Below are positions 34,197 through 43,469 of a DNA stretch of 52,348 bases, in pieces. The stretch comes from JAJDYQ01 sp942491945. Its GTDB lineage: Bacteria; Pseudomonadota; Gammaproteobacteria; JAJDYQ01. The stretch covers positions 1 to 52,348 of the forward strand of contig CALODD010000063.1 of the NCBI GenBank assembly GCA_942491945.1, written 5' to 3'. The notes beneath the pieces were generated by a model. It did not search any database, had not been told where the DNA came from, and saw nothing but the letters and a program-made list of their open reading frames with translations. A program made the translations under genes and the position numbers. How positions within the stretch are numbered: position 1 is the first letter of the stretch; each line of letters begins with the position of its first letter.

Positions 34197-34775
34197 ATGG
34201 ATAATAGTTATTACGAGTGGATATTAACCTACAAAGTTAACCTGATATTGACGGCTATTGTCGTCTTGCTTTATTTCGTGCTGCGTCGTTTGGTAATCCC
34301 TAAATTAGGCGAGCTTGTCGAAAAGGGTTCTCTGAAAAATGACGCTATCAAGAAAGCGGTTACAACATTCAGCTTGCTCTACGGTACGCTTATTCTTGCA
34401 ATCGTTTTATTTATTTGGGGATTCGATTTTAAATGGCTGTTTGCCGTTTCATCGGGCATCGTAGCTCTTACTGGTGTAGCCTTATTCGCCAGCTGGTCAA
34501 TATTAAGCAATATCACAGCATTCTTTATTCTTTTATTTCATGATTCGTTTAAGCGAGGAAACTCCATAAGAATCATAGAAGGGGATAATTATGTTGAGGG
34601 TATCATTGTTGAAATTGATTTATTTAATACGAGACTTTTAAGTGAAAATCGTGAGTACATAATTTACCCAAATAATCTTCTTATTGGCAGACCCACGGTT
34701 ATTAACCCTAAAACCCGCTATTCAGCCGTTGGGAAAATACAAGAGTTTGCATCTGCGAAATCATCAAACAGATAG
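34197..34775 (+). CDS. Short MscS-like channel protein
   Basis: The product of about 192 residues has three N-terminal membrane helices and the MscS pore/beta-domain segment: SSGIVALTGVALFASWSILSNITAFFILLFHDSFKRGNSIRII and IIYPNNLLIGRPTVI. It lacks the long C-terminal vestibule of larger members. It is the last intact gene of the operon that begins at 29443. I use the ATG at 34197; a TTG at 34188 is in frame and 20 bases after the previous stop. Its first part is unlike the MscS protein at 29443, so it is not a recent duplicate. Confidence 0.82.
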   Translation: MDNSYYEWILTYKVNLILTAIVVLLYFVLRRLVIPKLGELVEKGSLKNDAIKKAVTTFSLLYGTLILAIVLFIWGFDFKWLFAVSSGIVALTGVALFASWSILSNITAFFILLFHDSFKRGNSIRIIEGDNYVEGIIVEIDLFNTRLLSENREYIIYPNNLLIGRPTVINPKTRYSAVGKIQEFASAKSSNR

Positions 34776-34802
34776 TGTGGTTTCTATGAGTGTCAAAATA
34801 TC

Positions 34803-34950
34803 ATGAAAAAATACTTTGAGAATTTAGCCAAAGCATTACTGGGACAGCCTTATAATGAGCTGAGTAAGAATGAACAAGAAGTCATTAAATGCATAGCAGA
34901 GGGAGAACCTCTTGCTGAGAACGTGAATATATCATTTCATGAGCAATCTG
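34803..34950 (+). pseudogene. DUF1003-like gene, 5' fragment
   Basis: The frame starts with MKKYFENLAKALLGQPYNELSKNEQEVIKCIAEGE and continues to AENVNISFHEQ, resembling the N-terminus of DUF1003 membrane proteins (LLG-x3-EL...E-x2-VI...NVN-x-FDEQLTF). It then runs into transposon-end sequence and stops at 34994. The membrane domain is lost. It lies 27 bases after the MscS-like stop, so it probably was the last gene of that operon. Confidence 0.6.
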
Positions 34951-35050
34951 TTGAATTGCACCCAAAATTGACCCAAATTGGAGTGAACCCCTGAAGCTGG
35001 AACAATTCTCCTGATATATTGACCTCTGGTAGCTTCGCTTAGGAGCAGAA

Positions 35051-35353
35051 ATGACCAGACGACATAGACGACACAGCACTCAACTCAAACTTCAGCTGGC
35101 CCGCTCATATCTGAACGGAGAAGGCTCTTTCAAATCCATTGCAAAACAGCATGACATATCTCATGCCTTGATGATGACCTGGGTGGATAAATATCGCAGA
35201 GGAGAGATTACGGAAGAGATTAAGGAATCAGAAGACATTGCTGAATACAGAGCACGCATAGCCGCCTTGGAGCGCAAAGTTGGCCAGCTTGTCATGGAGT
35301 TGGATACGTTCAAAAAAGAGAGGCGATACGCAATACCGAAGGGCTGCTGTTGA
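35051..35353 (+). CDS. IS3-family transposase OrfA
   Basis: The 100-residue product has the helix-turn-helix of IS3 OrfA (LARSYLNGEGSFKSIAKQHDISHALMMTWVDKYRRGE) and a leucine-zipper-like helix (YRARIAALERKVGQLVMELD) through which OrfAB dimerises. It binds the IS ends. It overlaps orfB by 74 bases, with an AAAAAAG slip site at 35313-35319. Note that orfB lies in the +1 frame relative to orfA, not the -1 frame normal for IS3. Confidence 0.85.
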   Translation: MTRRHRRHSTQLKLQLARSYLNGEGSFKSIAKQHDISHALMMTWVDKYRRGEITEEIKESEDIAEYRARIAALERKVGQLVMELDTFKKERRYAIPKGCC

Positions 35354-36209
35354 CCGACTCAGACGAGCGGGTTTCACAGTCAGGGAAGGATGTTCTGCTA
35401 TGAGTTTACCCGTCAGCACCTATTACAACTCGTCAGAGCTAAATTCAAACACGCATAGTGAGCAGCAGGAAGCGGCTACAATTGCCCTGATTAATCATAT
35501 CCGTAATGAATGGCCTGCCTATGGTTATCGCCGGGTAACTGCTGAATTACGCCGACGAGGCTTCATTATCAATCACAAACGTGTTGCTCGTATCATGCGT
35601 GAACACCCACTCAAATATCGGCCTAAGCGCAAGAAAATTAAACCGAAAGAGCCAGGAGAATTAGGGGCAGCCTTTCCATTTGTTTCCAGAGATTTTCAAC
35701 CCTGTGGCCCTGATCAACTATGGGTGACTGATATTACTTACATCCGCTTACGTTCAGGATTCCTCTATCTGGCCGTAATGTTAGATGCATGGTCACGAAA
35801 AGTCGTGGGTTATGCGGCCTCCAAGCGTATTGACGTCAACCTCGTTACTGTCACGTTAAATCGAGCCTACAAGGCCAGGAAGCCAGCTCCGGGTCTTATT
35901 CATCACTCAGATCAGGGCGCTCAGTATCATGCAAAGAGTTACCAGCTAAAACTAGCGGAATACGGCATGGTTGGCTCTATGAGCCGTAAAGGCACACCAA
36001 CTGATAATCCACAAGCTGAAAGTTTTATGAAAACGCTGAAGTATGAAGAGGTGTACCAGTTTGGCTACGAAACGATCTCAGATGTGCAACAACGCCTACC
36101 GATATTTATCGAAGAGATATACAATCGAAAACGTATTCACTCGGCGCTCGGATACTTAACGCCAGAAGAATATGAAGAGAAAAACAAACACGCTACCGAA
36201 GGGGTCTAA
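35280..36209 (+). CDS. IS3-family transposase OrfB (DDE integrase domain)
   Basis: The product of up to 309 residues contains HTH_21 (AATIALINHIRNEWPAYGYRRVTAELRRRG, IINHKRVARIMRE) and the rve integrase core. The DDE triad is D in WVTDITYI, D in HHSDQGAQYHA, and E in NPQAESFMKTLK, with the IS3-typical R/K later (HSALGYLTPEEYE). The TTG at 35280 only marks the frame limit; normal expression is by frameshifting from orfA or from an internal start such as ATG 35401. All catalytic residues are present. Confidence 0.88.
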   Translation: MASLSWSWIRSKKRGDTQYRRAAVDRLRRAGFTVREGCSAMSLPVSTYYNSSELNSNTHSEQQEAATIALINHIRNEWPAYGYRRVTAELRRRGFIINHKRVARIMREHPLKYRPKRKKIKPKEPGELGAAFPFVSRDFQPCGPDQLWVTDITYIRLRSGFLYLAVMLDAWSRKVVGYAASKRIDVNLVTVTLNRAYKARKPAPGLIHHSDQGAQYHAKSYQLKLAEYGMVGSMSRKGTPTDNPQAESFMKTLKYEEVYQFGYETISDVQQRLPIFIEEIYNRKRIHSALGYLTPEEYEEKNKHATEGV

Positions 36210-36265
36210 ATAAGGGGGTCTGGATTCCAGCTTCAGGGGTTCACTCCAAATCCCGGGTCACTTTT

Positions 36266-36439
36266 AAGTGCAAATCAACAGGGCGAGCTTCTTCTGTACA
36301 TCAGAAGCAATCTAATGCAATTTTCAAGGCTAGAGAAAATGCCATTAATAATAAGTCGGAAATGCTTATTCATGGAAAGAATGGAAAAATTCGTGAAAGA
36401 AATACTTATGGAAACGACCCTTTTCCTCCAAAAGGATAG
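36266..36439 (+). pseudogene. DUF2188-like gene, 3' fragment
   Basis: The frame from 36266 to the TAG at 36437 reads ...STGRASSVHQKQSNAIFKARENAI then KSEMLIHGKNGKIRERNTYGNDPFPPKG, matching the C-terminal three quarters of DUF2188 proteins (SELLIHG-x-DG-IRE-SYGNDP-PPKG). The first ~15 residues and start codon are gone, replaced by the inverted-repeat arm. It is not in frame with the DUF1003 fragment. Confidence 0.75.
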
Positions 36440-36465
36440 GTTTCACATATGGTATTAATCTATTA

Positions 36466-37935
36466 ATGAAGAAAGGCTTATCAAAATCTAGAATTATTTC
36501 AGGACTTCAGTGCACCAAGCGATTGTACTTGGAAACCTATCAGCCGGAATTAAGGGACCAGTCCGTTGGTTCGATAGCCTTTGCTATTGGTGATGATCTA
36601 GGCGATCTGGCGCGTACACTTTATCCAGATGGTATTCTTATTGGACATGATGAAGACTTGTCTGCTGCCCTTGATGAAACTCGTGAGCTGGTTGAAGAGG
36701 GTAGTGACAAGATTCTTTTCGAGGCTACTTTTGCATATGACGGCATATTAATTCGGGCCGATATCGCCTGGTTAAAAGATGGCATGCTGACCTTTAGTGA
36801 GGTGAAATCATCGACCCGAGTTAAAGACTACCACCTGACTGACTGCGCGATACAAACCTGGGTTGTCGAAAATGCAGGCTATAAAATTGACAGTATTCGA
36901 TTAGCCCATGTAAATAAGGATTTTATTTACCAGGGTGATGGCGATTATCAGGGCATCCTGATACATGAGGATGTATCCGAAAGAATTGAAGAGCTTGTTC
37001 CACAGGTTGGACAATGGATAGAGGGTCTGCGTGAAACTCTGGTTGGAGCTGAGCCCGAGATTGAGGTGGGCCAGCAATGTAGTTCGCCATTTGATTGCCC
37101 TTTTCAGGATTACTGCTGGCCAAAGCCACCAGACTATCCTGTGACGTCCTTGCCTGGCAAAGGAAAGATTGTCTATGAACTCCTGGCTGAGGGGATAGAG
37201 GACATCCGTGACATTCCTGAAGGCCGACTGAACAATGCGAAACATCAACGAGTTCATCGCATCACCTTTAGTGGTCAGGAAGAACTGGACCCGGAGGCAA
37301 AACAGGTACTCGATGTTCTTAGTTATCCCCGATATTACCTGGATTTCGAGACCATCGGTATGGTGATTCCACGCTGGAAAGGAACACATCCTTATCAAAG
37401 TTTGCCATTTCAGTGGTCCTGCCATATTGAGAAGGAAAATGGCTCGCTGCATCATGAAGAATTCCTGGATACCAGTGGGCAGGCACCTATGCGGTCTTTA
37501 GCAGAGTCTCTGATCAATAAGCTGGGAGATTACGGTCCTATTTTTATGTACACATCATTCGAACGTACGGTAATTAAGGATCTCATTAAGCATTTCCCCG
37601 ATCTAACGGATGACTTACAGGCGCTCATTGATAGGTTGGTCGATCTGCATCCTATTGTTCGTGATAATTACTACCATCCCGATATGAAAGGCTCTTGGTC
37701 GATCAAATATGTATTACCGGTAATTGCACCAGATTTGAGTTATGAGGAAATAGGTGAAGTTCAGGATGGTATGGCCGCAGGGCGTGCTTTTCTGGAAATT
37801 TTAGACGAAAAGACCCCTGAAAATCGCAAGCAGCAATTACACCATGATCTTTTGGCCTATTGTGAGCTGGATACTCTGGCGATGGTGCGACTTGCTCATA
37901 AGCTTTCCTGTAAGGAGAAAATATGTTCGGGTTAA
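36466..37935 (+). CDS. DUF2779 nuclease: Cas4/RecB-like plus DnaQ-like domains
   Basis: The 489-residue product begins LSKSRIISGLQCTKRLYLE, typical of DUF2779/RecB-like nucleases. Residues about 85-130 hold a PD-(D/E)XK site (D99, E112-V-K114 in SEVKSST, then Q130). C16 with C205, C211 and C217 could bind a 4Fe-4S cluster as in Cas4/AddB. From about 285 a DnaQ-like/RNase H fold exonuclease domain starts with YYLDFETIG (D293, E295) and ends with YCELDTLAMVRLAHKL. It overlaps the SMC-like gene by 13 bases, so it is the first gene of the Wadjet-like operon. Nuclease activity is inferred from the motifs. Confidence 0.85.
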   Translation: MKKGLSKSRIISGLQCTKRLYLETYQPELRDQSVGSIAFAIGDDLGDLARTLYPDGILIGHDEDLSAALDETRELVEEGSDKILFEATFAYDGILIRADIAWLKDGMLTFSEVKSSTRVKDYHLTDCAIQTWVVENAGYKIDSIRLAHVNKDFIYQGDGDYQGILIHEDVSERIEELVPQVGQWIEGLRETLVGAEPEIEVGQQCSSPFDCPFQDYCWPKPPDYPVTSLPGKGKIVYELLAEGIEDIRDIPEGRLNNAKHQRVHRITFSGQEELDPEAKQVLDVLSYPRYYLDFETIGMVIPRWKGTHPYQSLPFQWSCHIEKENGSLHHEEFLDTSGQAPMRSLAESLINKLGDYGPIFMYTSFERTVIKDLIKHFPDLTDDLQALIDRLVDLHPIVRDNYYHPDMKGSWSIKYVLPVIAPDLSYEEIGEVQDGMAAGRAFLEILDEKTPENRKQQLHHDLLAYCELDTLAMVRLAHKLSCKEKICSG

Positions 37936-40900
37936 CAAGAATTATTCAGATCGACGGCTTTATCCAGGGCAAGCGTACTGTTATTGAACTCGACGATCAT
38001 TCGATTGTGAATGGCACCAACGGTGCCGGTAAAACGTCCACGCTCAAATTGCTGGCCGTGTTCTATGGTGCTGATCCAAACACCCTGGACAAGCACGCAG
38101 CCGGCCGGGCTCCCTTTACTCATTGGTATCTGCCGCGTGATACCAGTCTCATGATATTCGAATACGAGCGAGAAGATGGAAAGCACTGTGTGGTGCTGTA
38201 CCGAAAAAATCAGGATAAATATGTTTATCGGTTCCTGAAAGCCAGTTACCAAGAATCCTTTTTTAGTCAGGAAAACAATGGTGAGCTCACCTATTTGAAA
38301 GGCGATGAGCTCAAAACGCACTGGACAGGCCTTGATCTGGAATGTTCTTCCCAGATTGAAACTATCGTAGATTACAAAGCCATTATTCAAAATGACAAAC
38401 AACAAATTAATCGCCTCAATGAACGGCGGTCAAAACTTCGGAAACTAGCCAACGAGTATTGCCTGGGATCGTCGAATACACACATGCGTCATATAGAGCG
38501 TGTTTGCACCGCAATCATGAGTCGAAGCGGCAATATGGAGCGCATGAAAGAAATGCTTGCCCATATCATGCATTCGGATGGTGTCAGGTTTCCGGAATCA
38601 AAAAACCACAACGCCAATGCCAAGTTGGCCGGTGAAGTTCGCGCACTGATGGCTTTCGATAAGCGATTACCGACGCTGCGAGAGATCTCTTCGATGCATC
38701 AAGAGCGTCTTCAGCTGGAAACGAGCCTCAAACAAAACGCCGGAAAATTGAATCAGGCCAAGGTCATTAATACGGAGAATCAAAAGGCCTTTAAGGAAGA
38801 GATTGATGGTATAGCACAGACCAAGCGGGAGACCGAAACCGCCTTCGAGGACCAATACCGGGCACTGAAAAAAGCATCAAACGACGAAGAGACTGAGGTG
38901 CAAAAGTACGACGCACGTATTACTGACATCGATCAGCGTCGGGAACAATACGATAACGAGGACATTGATCAAAAATGCCACGAGTTTGAACAGCTTGATA
39001 CATACATAGAGCATCAAGAATCAGCAAGAGAACGATTAAACGGCTTAACGGCTGAAGTTAAGCTTGAACAAACGCAGTATCACGAGAAACTACATAAAGA
39101 ATCCGTACGACACAATAAATCCAGGAGCAAGCTAGAACAGGAAAGAGCTGATCAAAAACAAAAACTCAGTGACATTACCGAGGCACACAATGAAAAGCGT
39201 GAACTAATTAATAAACAAGAAAACCAGGCTATTTATACGTTACTCGAAGAGTCACAGAAGCAACAAATCGAAATTACAAATGCCATCACTGAAGCCAATA
39301 CGATGGCCAAACAAAGTGGTGAGTCTGAGGATGAAAAACTTCGATTGGCGGAACTGGAACGGATTGTACAGGAACGAAAGCAATCAGTTTCAGCAAAAGA
39401 GAAGGAAGTAGAGCAGGCTAGAAGGGTTAGTGACAAGGCCCATGGTATTCATCAAAAAGCAGACCACGACGTAGACGAACTAAAAAACAGGCTGGATCGT
39501 CTTAATGCAGAGCTTGCTGATAGACGTCGTCAATGCTTTGCTGAAGACGGCACTTTTTTACATGCGATACAGAATCAGGATTCGAGCTGGATCCACACGT
39601 ATTGCAAAGGTAATTAATCCCGAATTATTGCAGCGTAAAGATTTATCACCAGCCTTTACAGCAGACACTGCAGCATCCATTCTGGGCTGGACTATTCAAC
39701 TCGACAATATCGATCAACCGGATTTTGCACGTAGTCAGGACGAGTTAAAAGCCTGGTATCAAGAAAAAGAAGTTGAAGTACACCAAGCGGCGGAGCAACT
39801 GCAATCTGCCGAACAAACCGCAAGTACACGTTTTCAGGCCTTCAATACAGCGAACCAGGCGCTGGAAGTATTGAAACCTCAACTAAAGCATAAAAACGAA
39901 GCGTATCACGAGGCTCTGGAACAAGTGCGTCTCGCCAGAATCGAGATTAATGATGCTGTCAGCGAGCGACATCAGGGATGGAGAGAAACTGCCAAAAACC
40001 ATGAAAAAGAACTGGTGCAATTCAAGCAGAATCTGGAAGATAAAAAGGATCGCATCAAAGAACTCTACCACGAAGAGCGCAATGAATTGTCGGGGCAATT
40101 CGCTACGGATCAATCCGATATCGACAATAAAATTGAATTGATTAACCAGTCGATTAACGAAGAAGACCAGACTCATAAGCACAATAAAAAAATAATAGCT
40201 GATGATTTCAAGCGTGCGAAATCGGATAAAGGCGTTGATGAGGAGACCATCGAAAAAGCAGAACAGGATGCGAAACAAGCCTCACTCAAGGTCGAGACGG
40301 TTAGGGGCTACGCTGGCATGGTGACCCAATACAATGCATGGGTCAGCACTGAATATGTGAAACGTGAACAGTATGTAGAGAAACTGAATAAACATAAATC
40401 TGCATGGGATACAGCAAAGAACGCGGTCGAGCATGCAGAATCGGATAATAAAGCGGCGATCAAACGCCTGAATTCCGAGCTTGAAAAAGTTCGAAGAACG
40501 CTAAAAGAGACAAATGAAAACCTAAATCTCATTGAAACCGTATGGCGTAGTGTTCGCGGTTATGCGTCACTTGCAGAAGATGTCGAACTGGGTATCCCGC
40601 TTAACTTGTTAGTGGCTGAGATAGAAAAGGCCTTTCAGTCAGAGCAATGTTTACGAGCCAAGATACTTGATAAGGTTGGTAAGTTTAGTAGCCACATGGA
40701 TCAGCTGAGCGAATCCCAGGTCGGGAATGCCTGGGTGCAGGCAAGGCAGCATCATCTGGAAGCTTCCTCGTTTACAGAAGTATACGAGCAGGGCTTTATG
40801 TTAACGCTTCCGGATATGATCGAGTCGTTTATTGATACCGAACTCAAGATGGCGCGTGATGGATTGATCGAATCCATCAGGAGTCTGGGAATCGGCATGG

Positions 40901-41610
40901 TCAATTTCTATGAGGAACTGAAATCCATGCACAACGGAATTATCCGTCAATCGGCAAGTATCACCAAGATTATCAAGAAGAACATGTTGATCGATGCACT
41001 CTCAGACATTGAGCTTGTGATGGACTCAAAAGTAAACGATCAGGAGTACTGGAAAGACCTGAAAGAATTTTCGGCGCTGTGGGATGAATGGACGAATGCT
41101 GAGACTAGAACACTGCCTGGGCCGGACTTCGTTAAAAGTATGGAAACACTAACGGTCGCACTCAACAATCTGAAGTCAGAACAAAAACTACAGGATTACT
41201 TTACGCTGCATATCCATATGGTTGAAAACGGTCATAACAAAATCATCCATAATGATAATGAGCTTGAAAATTCTACCAGTAATGGCTTGAAGTATTTAGC
41301 GCTGTGCGTGATATACATTGGTATCACCCGACTACTTTGTCCGGATGAGCGCGTAAAACTGCACTGGCCCATTGACGAGCTCGGCATATTGCACGGTGAA
41401 AACATTTCCCGGTTATTCAATATGTTGGATCGGGGCGGCATCATTATGATGGGCGGTTTCCCGAGTGAAGATCCGAACATGCTACGGCACTTCAAATACC
41501 GACAGGTTATTGACCTGAAGAAAGGTATTCGAATGATTGATATTCCCAGCTCCAGCCTGAAGGACAAAATAGCGAAGAAACAGGCTGAGGAGGCTACTCA
41601 TGCAGCATGA
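37923..41610 (+). CDS. JetC/MksB-like SMC ATPase, with one frameshift
   Basis: Two overlapping frames make one protein of about 1228 residues. The first part (37923-39617) has the Walker A GTNGAGKT (31-38) and long coiled coils. The second (39505-41610 frame) continues with RIAKVINPELLQRKDL, more coiled coil, a signature-like STSNGLKYLALCVIY and the Walker B LHWPIDELG. One extra base near 39588-39600 shifts the frame; beyond it the first frame ends after SWIHTYCKGN. The whole is a MukB/JetC-type ATPase that would form a DNA-loop-extruding complex with the next two products. The frameshift could be a real mutation or a sequence error; no homopolymer or slip site explains it. If real, the ATPase is split between its two halves. 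Confidence 0.8.
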
Positions 41611-42247
41611 GCCACAAAGCGAACTGTTCACGGCCACTATTGAATCGTTGCTTGGCGGCAAGGTGATATGTGAAATCAGCAATGACGAGCTTTTCGCATA
41701 TATTAGCAACGAGATACACCGTGATGATATCAGTCACTATCTTCATCGCATCGGTCGCATATTAAAAACCACCAGTGACGGTATTGGTTTTTATGCGGCC
41801 TACAACACCCTTGATGATGCTGAAACGACATTAAAGGTAAAACATCAGTTCAACGAATATATTAATGACCTGGAACCGTTGGTTCGCTGGTTACGTCTCA
41901 CATTAAGCTCAGATAGCAGCGGAACACCATTAAGAGCTGGCGATACGATACGTTACAGTGATTTGCTGCAAGCAATCGACAATGCGCCCACGCTTGAAGC
42001 GGAGCTTGCAACCATCTCGAAATCAGGTTCGCTGATGAATAACAGTACCGGCGCCAGGAAACAGCTGGAATCGGTGCTGAATAAACTTTGCGATAAGGAC
42101 TATCTGGTGAAAACCGGTACTACCGGATCGGTTTTCACGGCGACGGCCAGGTGGAGTCTGTTGTATGAAGTACTGCAATTTATCAGTACCCATGAACAGA
42201 TAGAGCTTGAGGATGAATCACAGCTTCAGCAGGAGATGCTGAATTGA
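41600..42247 (+). CDS. JetB/MksE-like condensin subunit
   Basis: The 215-residue acidic product is helix-rich with a winged-helix-like centre (YSDLLQAIDNAPTLEAELATI... LNKLCDKDYLVKTG). Size, position and composition match MksE/JetB/DUF4194-type subunits that bridge the kleisin and the SMC dimer. Its start overlaps the end of the ATPase gene by 11 bases and its TGA overlaps the TTG of the next gene. The family assignment rests on the operon context and general pattern more than on motifs. Confidence 0.6.
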   Translation: MQHEPQSELFTATIESLLGGKVICEISNDELFAYISNEIHRDDISHYLHRIGRILKTTSDGIGFYAAYNTLDDAETTLKVKHQFNEYINDLEPLVRWLRLTLSSDSSGTPLRAGDTIRYSDLLQAIDNAPTLEAELATISKSGSLMNNSTGARKQLESVLNKLCDKDYLVKTGTTGSVFTATARWSLLYEVLQFISTHEQIELEDESQLQQEMLN

Positions 42248-43467
42248 TCGCACGACAGGAACTTAAAAAAGTCTTCAAGCTGTTCAGAAAGCATGAAGAC
42301 TTGCTGTCTGAAGCTTACCTGGATCAGCAGGGAGAAATCGACGAGACTTCGGCAGATCCGAATGCGGTGGACGCCTTGCTTAAGGCAAAGCTGTTACAAC
42401 GGCCGACCGCTGATGATCCTGCAAGACTCTCCCGAGAGCTCATGGAGTTATTTGAGCGGGTATTGGTTGATCCGCGTCGTCTGTCCATCAATGAAGATGT
42501 GGGTACGTACTTAATTGAACTCGATTCGTCTGTTGAAAAATATAAAACTGCACTCAGGCGTACTAACCAGGAAGATGCTAATTACGCCCTCAACCAGGTA
42601 GAAAGGCTGGTGGATCGCTTGCAGAGTAATTTAAAGGATCGATCAGGCCACCTGTGGGAGAAAATCAACACGGATTTTGGCTACGCGTCGTCCCTGGAAT
42701 TCAAGATCAAGGAAAATGAATTAGCGCTGGAGCGAGCTCGGGAGCTTAATAATAGTTTGCAGCTGATCAAAATCCCGGAAATCATTAAGATGATCGGTGG
42801 TGATTCCAGACTAAGGCCGTATCTGCAGGGCTGGTTATTAACCGCTGTTGATACCTGTCTACAGGAAACCCAGGATGCGATTCATCGGCTGAATGATTTG
42901 CTGTTTGAGTTCCGACAACAGCAAGGCCTTTCGAAACTGATCCATTCGTTTTATCACAAGTATCAATCAGATCCTGGATACCAGCCTAATGACTATATTC
43001 AGATCGGCTCGGTACCCGAGGTATTTAATCGGGTGGCGTCATTACCGTTACATGGCCATGCGAACCTGGAAGACACTGACCAGGAATTCATACTCTCTGA
43101 GATCCTGTTCGGACTACGCAAGGAAAAAGAGATCGATAATGCACTGGAGCCCAGCGAGCGGGTAGAAGTCGATAGTGACACCGAAACCATTGAATTAGAC
43201 ATACCGGCGTTACGGACAGCCGTTGAATCATTCTATGAAAAGGTTATCGATACCTCGGAAACACTCAGCGTAGTCGATCATTATCCAAATCCCGATATCG
43301 AACCCGATATCGAGTTATGGCTGTATGCCGTCATTACCCGGTTCAATAATATGGATGCGACCGAACGTAAGTACTTCGCGATCTCATATGACGAAGATGT
43401 CGATCCGGTATTTAACGGTCGTCATCTGGTTAAAGATATCCATATCTCACTTCGACCGAACGTATAA
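42244..43467 (+). CDS. JetA/MksF-like kleisin subunit
   Basis: The 407-residue product has an N-terminal winged-helix-like part (LKKVFKLFRKHEDLLSEAYLDQQGE), a long helical middle (TNQEDANYALNQVERLVDRLQSNLKDRSGHLWEKI) and a C-terminal small domain, as in MksF/JetA kleisins. The start is TTG overlapping the previous stop in TTGA. The next gene starts 3 bases after its stop. Identification depends mainly on gene order; individual homology is weak to the eye. The gene order here is C-B-A-D, which differs from the A-B-C-D order of described Wadjet operons. Confidence 0.6.
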   Translation: MIARQELKKVFKLFRKHEDLLSEAYLDQQGEIDETSADPNAVDALLKAKLLQRPTADDPARLSRELMELFERVLVDPRRLSINEDVGTYLIELDSSVEKYKTALRRTNQEDANYALNQVERLVDRLQSNLKDRSGHLWEKINTDFGYASSLEFKIKENELALERARELNNSLQLIKIPEIIKMIGGDSRLRPYLQGWLLTAVDTCLQETQDAIHRLNDLLFEFRQQQGLSKLIHSFYHKYQSDPGYQPNDYIQIGSVPEVFNRVASLPLHGHANLEDTDQEFILSEILFGLRKEKEIDNALEPSERVEVDSDTETIELDIPALRTAVESFYEKVIDTSETLSVVDHYPNPDIEPDIELWLYAVITRFNNMDATERKYFAISYDEDVDPVFNGRHLVKDIHISLRPNV

Positions 43468-43469
43468 CT

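Larger units (their letters stand above)
34979..36248 (+). mobile_element. IS3-family insertion sequence, complete
   Basis: The element has 24-bp perfect terminal inverted repeats, beginning TGGAGTGAACCCCTGAAG at 34979 and its complement ending at 36248. It is flanked by the 3-bp direct repeat AAT (34976-34978 and 36249-36251), as expected for IS3. It carries orfA and orfB. Total length is 1270 bases. Perfect ends suggest recent insertion. Confidence 0.9.
34956..36273. repeat. Older inverted repeat (IS21-like ends) interrupted by IS3
   Basis: TTGCACCCAAAATTGACCC (34956-34974) and GGGTCACTTTTAAGTGCAA (36255-36273) are imperfect inverted repeats that lie immediately outside the IS3 element. 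They look like IS21-family ends (TGCAC...AAAA-TGACCC). Without IS3 the two arms would be only a few bases apart, so this is a collapsed element or hairpin, not a full transposon. It separates the DUF1003 fragment from the DUF2188 fragment. Confidence 0.6.

Noticed and set aside
39505..39617. Programmed frameshift in the SMC-like gene
   Set aside because: There is no slippery heptamer, homopolymer or downstream structure at the shift point, and SMC genes are not known to use one. Mutation or sequence error is simpler.
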